Positions 17,394 through 28,712 are shown, numbered from the stretch's first letter. The stretch is 64,000 nucleotides of DNA from Hyposmocoma kahamanoa (GCF_003589595.1 NW_020653774.1:1211739-1275738), one strand, 5' to 3'. The notes: a model not told the origin generated them from the sequence alone. Translations and numbers: made by a program.

Positions 17394-20179
17394 TTGATGT
17401 TGACATTCAATATTCAAACAAAACCCTTAATTTTCAAGGTAACTATTGCAATAAATTTTAGCGAATTAACTTACATAATTCCGCCACGATCTGAAGCGGT
17501 AATTGAATGCCCAATTTCAAACGACACATCTGAACGAAAAAATATCAAAGAAGGATTAGTTATCGATCACCAAATCTCTCAGGGAGTACATCTTGCAAAC
17601 TGCATAGTAGCAGTCAAGTCAAATCAAAGAGTCAACATTACGGTACACAATACAACAGAGTCCATTCATAACATTAACCATGCACGCCTCGAAAGATCTC
17701 AAAAAATCCTGCAACTCATTCGGACCTCTCACCTTAATTCAGAAGAAAAGGACACTTTATTAGAATGCTGTTCTAAATATTCCGATATCTTTTATTTGGA
17801 AGGAGATCCATTGACTTGTACTAATGCTTTAGAACATTCAATTAATACTAAAGACACGACACCTATTTACGTAAAGTCCTATCGTTTCCCGGAATGCCAC
17901 AAAGATGAAGTCGAGACTCAAATAAGGAAAATGCTGGAGCAAAAAATCGTCCGCCCCTCTAAATCACCATGGAGCGCTCCAGTCTGGGTAGTTCCCAAAA
18001 AGTTAGATGCATCTGGAAAGCAGAAGTGGAGAATAGTCATTGACTACCGAAAGCTTAACGACGCTACCGTCACGGAGATTTACCCACTTCCCTTGATCAC
18101 CGATATACTTGACCAATTAGGTCACTCCAAATACTTCACAACTCTCGATTTAGTGAGCGGTTTTCATCAAATTAAGTTAAAAACCGAAGAAACCGAAGCT
18201 CCTAAAACCGGCTTCACGGTGATTACAAATGGCACTTCCGGACATTACGAATTCTCTCGAATGCCTTTCGGTCTGAAAAATGCCCCTGCGATCTTCCAAA
18301 ACCTTATGGATTCTGTGTTATCGGGGCTACAAGGTCTACATTGCTATATTTACCTCGACGATTGTATTATCTATTCCCATGTCTTAAAGTCTCATATAGA
18401 AACACTTCAACTTGTATTCGACCGATTAAGAAGGTACAATCTCAAGTTACAACCCGATAAGTGTGAGTTCTTACGTCGCGGTAGCGTATCTCGGGCACAT
18501 TATAACTGATAAGGGCGTATGCCCCAATCCTGATAAGGTCAAAGTCGTGTCAAAATTTCCAATCCCAAAATGTGCAAAGGATATAAAATCGTTCTTGGGA
18601 CTAGTAGGGTATTACCGAAGGTTTATTGAAAATTTTTCCAAAATTACGAAACCCTTAACCTGTCTTCTTAAAAAGGATACTGACTTCATTTGGTCCCAAG
18701 ATCAAGATCAATCATTTAGTCTTCTAAAGCACAAATTAACCACTGCTCCTCTACTCCAATATCCCGATTTTAACCAACCGTTTATTCTCACAACGGATGC
18801 GTCAAACTAGGCAGTGGGTGCTATTCTTTCACAAGGCGAAGTTGGGAAAGACAAACCAATCGCGTATGCGTCTCGAACCCTAAATAAGGCCGAAGGTAAT
18901 TATGCCACAATCGAAAAGGAACTTTTAGCTATCTTATTCGGTGTAAAGATCTTCCGACTCTATTTATATGGTCAAAAATTCAAAATTGTAACAGGTCATA
19001 AGCCTCTAGTTTGGCTTTTCAGCGTCAAAGATCCCGGATCGAGGCTTATCCGATGGCGACTCAAACTAGAAGAATATAACTACGAGATAATATACAAACA
19101 AGGAAAATTAAACGCTAACGCAGACGCTCTCTCTCGCTTCCCTGTCAACACCTTAGAATCCAACGACCTTGATCTTAATCCTGACTCATGTAATTTGACA
19201 CCCTCACAGTGCATCGACCCAACTGCTTGTATCTCGGAAACATATGAACAATTCCTGCAAATCAACAGACAGACGAACGTATCATATGACACAACAATAA
19301 TAAAACACAATGAGTCTCTACTTAAGGCGAAGTATAAACTAATTGCTTACCCAACCTCACTAGACCTAGATGATTCTGTCCCTTATTGTTCGGATATAAT
19401 TAATTTATCCACAAGCGAACCTGATATTCGTAATATTGAATGTGAAATACACACATTCTTTTCAACGTCTAACGAGAAACATCTCTTCACTCATCTTTTT
19501 ACACGTACTAATCATTACGACGAAATGACTTATAAAGATATTTTCTCTCTACTACGCGATTATAGGGACATGTTTCAATTTTGGTACCGCGAAGAAAAGG
19601 AAATCGCGATATCAGACTTTAACGACCCTTTTCCAAAATTGTCGTACAATAAAATATACAATATGATCGCTTTTCTATTTCATAAAACCAATATTAAGGT
19701 TAATATCTATCGAAATTCTATTTTATTTCCAACACCCGAAGAAGTCCAGCGGATCCTTAAGGAGAACAACGATTCTCCAGCAGCTGGACACCCAGGCATT
19801 ACTCGCATGGTCGAGCGCATAAAATCTCAATACTGGTGGAAAAATATGCATCAAGACATTGAAGACTACATGAAAAACTGTCGCTCATGCCAAATCAACA
19901 AACCTTTACGGCAAACAAACCGTGCTCCTAAGATCATTACGTCCTCTTCCACTAGACCTAACGAAAGGCTCTACCTAGATTTAGTCGGTCCTCTTCCTGA
20001 AACTAGAGAATCGACAATTCGACCACGAAGACGATTTGACCAAATATTCTCAAGCTTACCCAATGCAATCGAGCTCCGCCGAGGAAACAGCTAAATTACT
20101 CGTTCAATACATTTCCCACTTTGAAATACCTAAAACGATTATCACTGACCAAGGTACAAATTTCTCCTCGGAAGTTCTT
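17394..20179 (+). pseudogene. pol: Pol: reverse transcriptase, RNase H and N-terminal integrase
   Basis: RT is in 17394-18509, with the palm LPKP-type region and intact YLDD at 18351-18362. An indel near 18478 moves the frame; the RT thumb and start of RNase H continue at 18463-18807. TAG at 18808-18810 follows the first RNase H aspartate (TDAS). RNase H continues from 18814; the usual aspartate before HKPL is glycine (18994-18996). The integrase zinc-binding region (about 19790-19920) keeps the paired cysteines, but one histidine position reads asparagine. The DDE core begins near 19975, shifts frame near 20010 and resumes at 20036 to TDQGTNF. It is cut at 20179 by the Jockey-like insertion and resumes at 23793. 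Domain order RT-RH-IN is that of Ty3/gypsy. Confidence 0.85.
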
Positions 20180-20197
20180 TTTTTTTTTTTTTTTTTT

Positions 20198-21222
20198 AAT
20201 TTATTGAGGAACAAACAGTTTTACATATTTAAAAATATACATACTTAAAATTAACATATTACTAAACCTACAGTTCCCTAAATATGCATATAAAACAAAA
20301 AAGTATACGGTATACTGACACTTATAAACGTAAGTTTTATAAACGTTAAAAAAAACAAAGTAAAATGAACGCAACACCACCCGTATCCCTCAAACTATGC
20401 AACGAACGCACATTTTCTAAGTTTGCTGGATGACAGGCACCGGTTGGTTACGTTCGGGAGCGAGCGGTCGTGTTACGCAACGAGATAAGTACTAAAATGC
20501 TATAGTGTAAATTAACATAAGTCGGAATCTAAATGATCCGGAGACCTAAAAAAGAAACAATTGTTCAATACAGGTCGCAGTGTTTGTATAATGCGATGTG
20601 TTTACTTTTTGATAAATACTTATTATTAGTATTTATATGACGGCTTGCGAGAACCTCGGATAAATTTACAATGTAAACTCCACGCACCAAACGTGGTGTA
20701 TACTGTAGGTAAGCATGACAGCAAATGTTACTTATTACCTTATATTAACTAATAAATTATTATGAATGAAAATAAAATCTTAATATTAATAAATTGCATT
20801 TCAGATAATAACATCTATAATTATAATTGTATGAATCAAGGACAGTGATGATGATGATATGATCGTCATCTATAGCAAGATATTAAATTCTTCATCATAA
20901 AAAAAAAAATATGAATGGATGGCGTGAAGGCCAGAAACTTTAGGTATGAATAGAACGTGTTTCGATTACCTATTATTACGGGAAAAATGCTTATTTTGTG
21001 GTAATGTTGTGAAATATTAATTATTAATTTCGTTCCTTACAGGTCTCCTGACTCCATTTAATGACGTAACAAAACTCAGGACACAACAACGGCGCACTCG
21101 CTGCTATGAGGACTTATATTACTAATATAATAAGTACACGAATAATAGAAAGTAGCAAACAACCAGTTAAGCAATACAAAAGAATAATCAAAAATTACAA
21201 AAAAACAATTACCTACACTATT
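20198..21222 (-). other. 3' untranslated region of the Jockey-like element
   Basis: About 1.0 kb between the stop codon and the poly-A tail, with no reading frame of note. An imperfect GAT/ATG-rich stretch lies at 20847-20870. Confidence 0.5.
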
Positions 21223-23784
21223 TTAGTCAACATTAGCACATATAAGGTCAGTGATGTGGTTTTTAAATTTTATTAACGATATATTAAATAATTCTATACT
21301 ACCTAATTGTCTATTATATGAGGCACATGCTCTCTTTATAAAACTATTACTGCCATAGCCAGTTTTACTTGATTTTATGGCGAAAAGATATTTTTTACGG
21401 CTTGTTCTTTCCTGTTTACGCGGTACTCGAAAATAAATTTGTTCCAATAGAACAGGGGCGTCAACCATATTATGCAATATTTTAAACAAATACGTGATAT
21501 CAGTGATATCGCGACGTTGTCTCAAGGTGCTTATTTTATGAAATACAAGGGAAGATTCATAATCTATGTGTTGATTACCGGTTCTATAATCTAAGGACTT
21601 TACAAACTTTCTTTGTAACTTTTCAATTTTATCTTGATGGACCCGTTGGTGAGGATTCCAAACCGGACTTGCGAATTCAAGTCTACTTCGCACGTAACTG
21701 TTAAATAACAGTTTATAAGTAGAAGCATTTTTAAAAGGTTTTCCCACACGCAATATGAAACCTAAAAATTTGTAAGAATTTGCGACTATCTTATCTACAT
21801 GGGGAATGAATGAAAGTTTGGAATCCATTACCACACCCAAGTCCCTAATTTCACTAACGCGATCCAGATCGTGGCCACAAATTTTATATGGGTATACTAT
21901 TGGATTTTTTGATCTTGTAAAAGAAATTACGAAACATTTATTTAAATTCAAAAATAAATTGCTACTATTACAAAACTCAACAAAATCATTTAGATCACTT
22001 TGTAGTAACGCAGAATCATTCATGTCTTTAATAATTTTGTATATCTTTGTATCATCTGCGTATAGTAACACATTTGAGTGATTAATGGATTTTGTCAAGT
22101 CGTTAACGTAAATAATAAATAATAACGGTCCTAAATGAGATCCTTGGGGTACCCCAGAGGGAATATTTTTATATGCAGAACGGTAACCACACAGTACAAC
22201 AGCTTGACTACGGTTCCCTATGTATGAACGTATCCAACGAAACAAGTCACCATGGATTCCGAGTTGCCAGAGCTTGAAAAGTAGTGTATCATGACAAATT
22301 TTGTCAAACGCTTTTGCAAAATCTGTGTATATAGCATCGACTTGAGTATTTTCATCCATTGCTGACAATATAAGCTCTGTAAATGTTATCAAATTGCTTT
22401 CGACACCACGTTTCTTACAAAAACCGTGCTGGTTCGGGACAATGACGCGCTGTACAACCTCAAATAGTTGATCAGTAACAATCTTTTCTTGTATCTTTGC
22501 AAATTGACATAATTTGGAAATAGGCCGATAATTTGTGACTTCCTCGCATGCCTTACCTTTAGGAATAGGTGTTATCCAAGCACACTTCCAAACTTGTGGT
22601 ACGTAACCATTGTCAAAAGACAATCTGAAAATATAAGTTAGTGGAAAACTTAAAGTATCCGCACACCTGCGAATAAACAGAGGATGTATGCCATCCGGCC
22701 CAGCACCCTTAATAACGTCAAGATTTTTCAAATATTTATTTACTAATTCAGGGTTAATCTCCACCGAACCAATATCTAAAACACAATTCAAAGGAATAGC
22801 CCTCCGATTAGGTAGTGATTGACTAGTGTTATTTACAAATACTGAATGGAAGTGTTCATTAAAGAAGTCACAAATCTGTTTTCCGTCACTACTGCTTTTC
22901 CCATTATAAAACATCGTCCGCGGTAGCCCGCTGGTAGCCTTAATAGCTTTAACGTAGGTCCAAAAGTACTTGGAATTTGTTTGAATTTTGTTTTCAGTGT
23001 ATTGTATGTATTTATTATAGCATTCAGTTTCCATTCGCTTACCTCTTCTTCTCAAAATATTGAAACACTGATAGTCCAAGGGATTTCCATATAATTTCCA
23101 TAGTTTGTGATATTTCTTTTTTTCATTCAAGACTTTCCTTAGGGGCTTAGTATGCCATACAGGGCAGGATTCCGAGGATCTGATAATTTTTCGAGGAACA
23201 AATTTCGCAATAACATTTCTTAAGATTTCATAAAATTTTGATACACATTCATCTAAGTTTAAAGTTTCAAATAATTTAAGCCAGTTTATATTTTTCAGTT
23301 CATTGTTAAGGTAGTCGAAATCTGCTGCATGAAAATTATAACTGTAGGTAGGAAATGAATTCAAAGTTTTAAAATTATCAATATTCAAACAAATTTCAAT
23401 TGACTTATGGTGGGCATCTTCCTGGGTTAAGGGTTGAGAGCAACTCATGACTTTACAAGTAATATTACTCATCACTAGGTCCAAGACTCGATTATTGACA
23501 TTATACGCACCATTAAACTGTTGCAAATTAGTGAACGCTAAAAAATCTCTCAATGCTTTTACAGCAAAGTCTCCACCTTTTTGCAACAATTTACTGAAGG
23601 TAGGAGTCCCCTGCCACACCGCTTCAGAAACATTAAAATCGCCTACAATCAAAAATATGTCATTTGGTCGATCATTAAATATATCACTCGCACAATTAAA
23701 AAAACCTTCCAGCGCGTCACGGTACCCCGGCCCGTGCGGTATATAAATGCAGGCGATATTTAGGCATTTATTATCTATATTTAA
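21223..23784 (-). CDS. Endonuclease/reverse transcriptase, 5'-truncated
   Basis: The open frame runs without a stop from the insertion edge (23784) to 21223, so it has no native start. From 23652 onward it is 809 codons. The endonuclease part retains YIPHGPGYRD-type and GDFN motifs (GDFN at residues 4-7 counted from 23652) but lacks roughly its first third. RT: the PDGIHP block near 319, NYRPIS (374-379), TDFAKAFD (443-450), VPQGS (501-505) and YADD (531-534). A C-terminal region follows to 809. Frame and RT motifs are intact, but without the N-terminus it is non-autonomous. Jockey-like assignment rests on RT motif style. Confidence 0.85.
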   Translation of the reverse strand, partial: LNIDNKCLNIACIYIPHGPGYRDALEGFFNCASDIFNDRPNDIFLIVGDFNVSEAVWQGTPTFSKLLQKGGDFAVKALRDFLAFTNLQQFNGAYNVNNRVLDLVMSNITCKVMSCSQPLTQEDAHHKSIEICLNIDNFKTLNSFPTYSYNFHAADFDYLNNELKNINWLKLFETLNLDECVSKFYEILRNVIAKFVPRKIIRSSESCPVWHTKPLRKVLNEKKKYHKLWKLYGNPLDYQCFNILRRRGKRMETECYNKYIQYTENKIQTNSKYFWTYVKAIKATSGLPRTMFYNGKSSSDGKQICDFFNEHFHSVFVNNTSQSLPNRRAIPLNCVLDIGSVEINPELVNKYLKNLDVIKGAGPDGIHPLFIRRCADTLSFPLTYIFRLSFDNGYVPQVWKCAWITPIPKGKACEEVTNYRPISKLCQFAKIQEKIVTDQLFEVVQRVIVPNQHGFCKKRGVESNLITFTELILSAMDENTQVDAIYTDFAKAFDKICHDTLLFKLWQLGIHGDLFRWIRSYIGNRSQAVVLCGYRSAYKNIPSGVPQGSHLGPLLFIIYVNDLTKSINHSNVLLYADDTKIYKIIKDMNDSALLQSDLNDFVEFCNSSNLFLNLNKCFVISFTRSKNPIVYPYKICGHDLDRVSEIRDLGVVMDSKLSFIPHVDKIVANSYKFLGFILRVGKPFKNASTYKLLFNSYVRSRLEFASPVWNPHQRVHQDKIEKLQRKFVKSLDYRTGNQHIDYESSLVFHKISTLRQRRDITDITYLFKILHNMVDAPVLLEQIYFRVPRKQERTSRKKYLFAIKSSKTGYGSNSFIKRACASYNRQLGSIELFNISLIKFKNHITDLICANVD

Positions 23785-23792
23785 AAGTTCTT

Positions 23793-24380
23793 AAACAAAT
23801 AGAAAAATTGTTTGGCATTAAGCACATTTTTGCTTCTCCTTATCATCCTCAAACTTGTGGAGCACTCGAACGAAGACTCACTCCACCTTAAAATAATACT
23901 TAAGGTCTTATGTAAGGAACAATCCACACTCATGGGACTTATATTTATCTAGTGCTATGATCGCATACAATTCCAATACACATAGCACTACAGGCTTCCC
24001 ACCTTTGGAACTCTTGCTCGGTTTTAAACCATATATCCCGAGTAGTATAGACTCTCTCGATAACAACACCTATACGGATTACGTGACAGCTCTTAATTAT
24101 CGCCTGCGGTACAGTCGACAAAAAGCGCAAGACAACGTGAATTCTTCAAAAGAGGATCTAAAACCCGCTATGACGCACATGCTATACCGACCACTTATTC
24201 TATTGGAGATTTGATGTATGTGAAATGCCACGACAAACAAAATAAGGCTTTGTCTCCAGTATGTAAAGGACCTTTTAAGGTTGTTAGGATAAACGGTAAC
24301 CATACTGTTACATTACAAATCAATCGTAAATATGTGCGTCACCATTATGACGAAATAAAGCCCGCCTCCGATCAAACTTA
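23793..24380 (+). pseudogene. pol: Integrase, C-terminal half
   Basis: Continues from 20179: the core resumes with HPQT and GALER (the catalytic glutamate near 23868) and then shifts frame. A frame at 23957-24214 carries the AYNSNTHSTTGFPP motif typical of gypsy integrases, and another to about 24381 carries the GPFKVV block of the C-terminal domain. At least three frame changes. Dead. Confidence 0.75.
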
Positions 24381-24417
24381 ACAAAACCATCTATAACATG
24401 CGTATGTATCCATTTCA

Positions 24418-26358
24418 GGTGGTTACTACCGCTGACAACCGTTCGTTACTACTATTCAAGGAAGTCCAGGTCTATTCTTCGATAAACTTTTAGACGTTAA
24501 ATTCACTAATGACAGCTGGAATGTTGTCACGTTTATTGATGTTAGTCATATTAAACCTAATTTAGATAATGTTTAACTTTTATTTAAAAAAGTAAACTTA
24601 TTTTGTAACTCTTTTTTTCGTCATAAAAAATCCTGAACGATTGTTCCAACTCCTTATTAGCCTTACGAAACCAGCAATCCAGCATATCAATAATGTAAAC
24701 AAGTTCTCCTCTATTTCATACTTACTCGTCGATGAGCAGTCCAGATGCCACAAACGCGGCCTTATGGATTTTGGAGGTTCAATTTTAAAAAACATTTTTC
24801 GGTACCTTGGATTCCGAAGACGCAATAAAATTTACAGATGCTATTGATAAAGTACAGTCAGATGAAAAACAGTTAACTCAGCTGATGAAAGACAACATAA
24901 ATATAATTAAATCAACTATCTCTACATTTAATCAATCTATGTCAAAGGTTAACGAAAATGAAAAACATTTATTAAAAAATGTGCAAATTGTTGAAGAAAC
25001 ATTGATAAAAATTTCTAATTCAAATGACAAATTAGAGATCAAATCACAACTCAACACTCTAACGAATTCTTTAGAGTCTATCATACTAACACTATCCTTT
25101 GACATTGATGACACAAATAATGGAATACTCTTTGCCAAATTAAATATTTTGCACCCTACTGTACTCAGTCCGCATCAGCTGTTTAACGAACTTGATAAAC
25201 ATAGAAACTAAGACACTATGAACTTCCAGTACCTTTAACATTGCAAAATATCCATGAATTGATAGACATTTCTAAGTTAGTATGTTACTATCATTATAAC
25301 AAAATTGTAATAGTAATTAAAATACCATTAGTGTTACCTCAAACATATAATCTTTACAATGTCATTCCATTACCTACACCGTACGATATATCGAAACCCG
25401 ATACTTACGTCCTCATTGCCCCTACAAGTCCGTATGTAGCGATAACAGCGATTCGAGAGTAGATCATATGTTCTACTCACTAATAAAGGACATAGACAAG
25501 TGCCAAGTGATCAGTGAAAAGTGTTTCGTGTGTCCTTTGTTAAACGTTTACTCCACAATCGCGAATCCGATTTGTGAGACCACCTTTATTAGTGAAGTGG
25601 TAAAAACCTTACCGAAATAATGTGCTACAAAACTATTACACGGTTCTATAGATGTATTTCATAAATTAAGTAATAACAGGTGGATTTATGTTCAATCCGA
25701 ACCTGCAAAATATCACATTAATTGTGAGAATAATCTTGAAAGTAACAATGTCGTCTTATTCGCAACAGGCATCTTATCAGTCCCGAAGGGATGTAAGGCC
25801 TTTTTTAAAACATTGCAATTTAACCCTACTAGTGAGAGTTTAGTAACAAATACTACTATTAAATTATCAGATTTCAACATTCTAGTTGACGACTGTTGTG
25901 AAAAAGAAAAATTAAACAAAACTCTAATGAATCTACCATTCAGTAAGTTAGATAATGTCAACAATTTAGACTCCCTAGTACACGCAAGCCTGTATCTAGA
26001 TTCATTTGAGCAAGAAATAAACAAGCTGGAAAGTCCGTCACACTTCCAAAAATATGGTGTACATTATATGTCAATAAGCTATATAATTGGCCTAATCTTC
26101 TTATTGTATATGTTATTTAAAATCAGGAAAATATTCTGTCGTAACGATCTTGGATCCTGCTGTATACAAATATATAACCAATGTAACAATAAGAAAGTTC
26201 AGAAGAAACCAGGAGTCCAATGTGTAGTTATTAAGAAAAACCTAGATACATCTGATTCATCCCCAGAACCGGAAGAGGTCGGAGCCAAAAGTCCACCACT
26301 TCCTGTTTCCTGTCCACCATTCACGATTACTAACGATTTTTATGTTCATGTTACTTAG
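24418..26358 (+). pseudogene. env: Envelope-like gene, degraded
   Basis: Position after pol and before the 3' LTR is that of env in errantiviruses. A TTTCAG acceptor-like site ends at 24418, as expected for a spliced env mRNA. A surface-region remnant follows (to about 24580). An R-x-x-K-R cleavage-like motif at 24743-24757 precedes a glycine-rich hydrophobic stretch. Helical coiled-coil-like frames lie at 24807-25211, further pieces at 25241-25462, and a C-terminal frame at 25813-26358 with one membrane span (about 26068-26121) and a basic tail. Frameshifts and stops separate every piece. Relationship to the baculovirus F-like env class is inferred from layout. Confidence 0.7.
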
Positions 26359-26617
26359 TTAGTTAGTAAGGTTTATCTTTATAATATGCCAATTTTATCT
26401 TAATGTTATATGCAAAATGTTTTAATATTTTTATAATAAACGAAAATAAACCTTTATTTTTAATATTTTTGTGTCTATGTTTTGTCAAATTTGTCGTAAT
26501 ACTAATTTAGTTTGTAATATTTTTAATTGTTTCAAACGAGGTTCAAATCCAACTCCAATCTCAGACCAGCTTCACCAATTGGTTACTATCATCACTTTTA
26601 ATGTGATGATCGATCTT
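26359..26617 (+). other. Noncoding end of the LTR element
   Basis: AT-rich, between the env stop and the polypurine tract; no gene. Confidence 0.5.
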
Positions 26618-26627
26618 AAGGAGGGGG
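26618..26627 (+). other. Polypurine tract
   Basis: AAGGAGGGGG one base before the 3' LTR, the expected primer site for plus-strand synthesis. Confidence 0.8.
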
Positions 26628-26628
26628 T

Positions 26629-26872
26629 TGTTATATCCCTTTACAGCCGGCAACATGTAAAAAACTAATTTGTCGAGCTGTCCTGTTTCCCACCAAAGTT
26701 TCCTATTGCATTTTGACGGAATGCAATCGGAAACTGAAAGCGCTGCCGACAGATGGGATTTGGACGCCGTCGCGATACATCGTTTTAATTGTCATTTCTT
26801 TTCCTTAATTTTATAATTTAATAAAGGGGTGTTTTGGGTAAAAAGTGTTTTATAAAAAAAGTGTTTTAAAGC
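26629..26872 (+). repeat. 3' LTR (about 244 bp), altered end
   Basis: Matches the 5' LTR from TGTTATATCC through the poly-A signal region, with scattered substitutions. It ends GTGTTTTAAAGC instead of the CCGTAACA terminus, so about 19 bases differ or are missing. GTAC target duplication follows at once (26873-26876). LTR divergence suggests an old insertion. Confidence 0.8.
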
Positions 26873-27092
26873 GTACCTAAGCTAAGCCTTATCAGACGTC
26901 TTATTCAGATGATGGAACAACTTGGTTGTCTCCTAATCTCCACTATGCGAGCAGTAGACGCAGCAGAACACTATTTGTGTATTTCCTGTGTCAACCGGGA
27001 CGTACACGCAGACTCCGGCATGAGATACGAACCTGTGCTCTAGAGTATACCCGGGGTAGCTCAGGTATGCTGCATCAGTCGGACAACTGATC
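26873..27092 (-). pseudogene. Copy B, 5' piece (endonuclease start)
   Basis: Matches copy A from about 11583 to 11860, the endonuclease region containing CPTDAAYLSYPGYTLEHRF. A block of about 23 codons is missing between VCVYV and VDTG. It ends at GATCTG near 27092, where similarity to copy A stops, giving a 5'-truncated element. Confidence 0.75.
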
Positions 27093-27200
27093 TGTTTGAA
27101 AAACCAATATCTAAACTCTAAGTTTTCAGATCTAAATTGCATATAGCAATTTGGATCTGAAAATATTCTGCCATTTCCAATCTAAACACTCGATTCGAAA
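27093..27200 (+). repeat. Right part of split CGTGACCACGG-type repeat
   Basis: GTTTGAAAAACCAATAT, a GGATCTGAAAATATT block and CCATTTCCAATCTAAACACTCGAT follow the order of copies at 16455-16552. With 8735-8797 it would restore one repeat unit interrupted by 18.3 kb. Confidence 0.45.
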
Positions 27201-27414
27201 GTGAATGTCAAAATTAATGAAATATTAATATAGGTCAATGGTAATATTGATTGTAATGAATATTAAAAAGTTTTACAACTGTAATATTTATTTTTTTATT
27301 CTTGTGAAATAACTCCACTACTGTTGAGGACCACCGGTTGCCTAATGTTGTCTTCTACTTTGAGGTGGCGGGAGTTAAACGGAAGCGTGGTGGTCAACAT
27401 CTTCGTTATAAGAT

Positions 27415-27485
27415 TTTTTTATAATATCAAGTGGCAAGACCAACAAGTCTGCGCCTGATAGTAAACTACACGCCCTGTCCGTCTC
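27415..27485 (-). repeat. TTGGCGGCAG-family repeat, end fragment
   Basis: TTATAATATCAAGTGGCAAG, then the ACAAGTCTGCGCCTGAT and ACACGCCCTGTCC blocks. It abuts the nuclease fragment and lends it a false C-terminal extension. Confidence 0.45.
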
Positions 27486-27790
27486 TTGGTATCGTAAGAA
27501 AAAATCAAGATACTTCCGACCTTTCTCGTTTTCGATTTCCACGAGACTCTCATTATGTGGGATAGTAACGTCGACAAGAAATACCCTCGACTGCGATCGA
27601 TCTATTATCACAATATCAGGCTTATTCGCAAGAATAGTCCTGTCGGTAAAAATGTATGTCCCTATACATTTTGGTGCTGTCATTTTCGAGTATTGGCTCA
27701 GGTGAATACTTTTAATAAGGCATCCATCGTACAACAGATTGTACGAGTCCGTACTTCAGAGTGAGCTCTTGATGTAATATTTTGGATGCT
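27486..27790 (-). pseudogene. PD-(D/E)XK-like fragment from a LINE
   Basis: The - strand frame (about 27734 to 27490) reads TDRTILANKPDIVIIDR, then VFLVDVTIPH and a KYLDF end. KPD...DVTIPH has the PD...(D/E)xx arrangement of the nuclease-like C-terminal segment found in many lepidopteran non-LTR polyproteins. A related, shifted stretch continues upstream to about 27790. No RT is present here, so it is an isolated 3' piece. It could alternatively be a fragment of an uncharacterised host nuclease. Confidence 0.5.
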
Positions 27791-28435
27791 TGGTTGTGTC
27801 TGTCAGTGTTGAGAAGAGCAGAAGTATATTTCTTTTCCAAGGAGACCGATCAACACTTTCACTGTTAGTAGTATAAATTCGTAAGTAAGTAATTTTTAAT
27901 TCGTAAAAATCAAATAATTTAATTTGCTTACATATGAAACAAACAAACTTTGGATTTGAACCATAATAATATAGTGTGAATTGAGGCTTTTCGCGTTTTG
28001 TAAGGATTGTGAGTCCTCTGCGACGTGCAGGTTTCATTCATTACGATGTTTATAGTCACCGAGATGTACCTGTTCTACTAAATATTCACAATGTACGTGA
28101 CTTGCAAATTAATGTAATAGGTACATCCAGCCACAGGGATTCAACCCTCCACCTCTCAATTGAAAAGCAACCGCTTTCCCACAGCTCTGTGATGTGATTT
28201 GAATAATTTATTTTCCTCAAAATTCTACGTCAGATGTTTAAGTATTGTAAGGAGCGAATTATTTTTCTGAATCATACTACTCTCGGAAGAAATAAAGGCA
28301 CTAGTGGCAAATTGAAATTCGGAGATAAGTAAGTCTCTATAAATTTTCTACGTTTTTCTGACAAAAAAATAGTGAATATTGATACCTCTAATGAACACTA
28401 ACACTACAACTTGATTTTTGAGAATTTTCTGTTAA
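27791..28435. other. Intergenic DNA with a tRNA-like patch
   Basis: No gene. On the - strand 28195-28125 reads like a tRNA-derived SINE head: a GCTGTGGGAAAGCGGTTGC block, then GGGTTGAATCCC. Confidence 0.35.
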
Positions 28436-28439
28436 AGAG

Positions 28440-28712
28440 TGTTCATTGAAGTACTGCCAATTTGTCTATTTCTGCCGCCAAGCATTAATCTGAGCGTTAC
28501 TGAGTTCCGGTTTGGAAGGGTAAAGGTGAAATTACAGACACATCGGACTTGTCAACTTACGTCACAAGTTGACGGGCGCAGTGGCAGTGCCCCTCAGATC
28601 TTTGCGATTTAAAGTTCTGAGTGGCACAGCGATTGGTATGGACAGGCGTATAGATTACCATCAGGTGCACGATATGTTCGTTCTGTCACTTGACATTAAA
28701 AAATAATATAGT
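28440..28712 (+). repeat. TTGGCGGCAG-family repeat
   Basis: Near-complete copy in plus orientation: CTATTTCTGCCGCCAAGC, TTCCGGTTTGGAAGGG, GACGGGCGCAGTGGCAGTGC, and a TGTCACTTGACATTA end. Confidence 0.65.

Larger units (their letters stand above)
20180..23784 (-). mobile_element. 5'-truncated Jockey-like non-LTR element
   Basis: A - strand insertion in the integrase gene, flanked by AAGTTCTT direct repeats (20172-20179 and 23785-23792). A poly-A tail appears as the T run 20178-20197. Removing it rejoins the integrase frame. The 5' end is truncated within the endonuclease, as is usual for target-primed insertion. Confidence 0.85.
13967..26872 (+). mobile_element. Gypsy-type LTR element with env (errantivirus-like), degraded
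   Basis: Layout: LTR, primer site, leader, gag, frameshift signal, repeat linker, protease, RT, RNase H, integrase, env, polypurine tract, LTR. It is flanked by GTAC direct repeats (13963-13966 and 26873-26876) within copy B. Of its 12.9 kb, 3.6 kb is a later Jockey-like insertion. LTR size, 4-bp alternating purine/pyrimidine target, -1 frameshift and env place it with insect errantiviruses, the group that includes TED of moths; the exact lineage is inferred. Pol and env are broken by frameshifts and stops and the element cannot move on its own. Confidence 0.85.
8798..27092 (-). mobile_element. Old CR1/Daphne-like non-LTR copy (copy B), twice interrupted
   Basis: Three collinear - strand pieces (27092-26873, 13966-12607, 9020-8798) match consecutive parts of the intact sister element at 9021-12606. 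They are separated by two complete insertions with target duplications, so they are one old copy. It is 5'-truncated near the start of the endonuclease and ends in a T run (8798-8807, the poly-A on the other strand). It lacks about three internal blocks. Family placement (endonuclease/RT non-LTR, CR1/Daphne-like) is from motif style and is tentative. Confidence 0.75.

Noticed and set aside
27375..27485. C-terminal extension of the nuclease-like frame
   Set aside because: This part is translated from an adjoining TTGGCGGCAG repeat.
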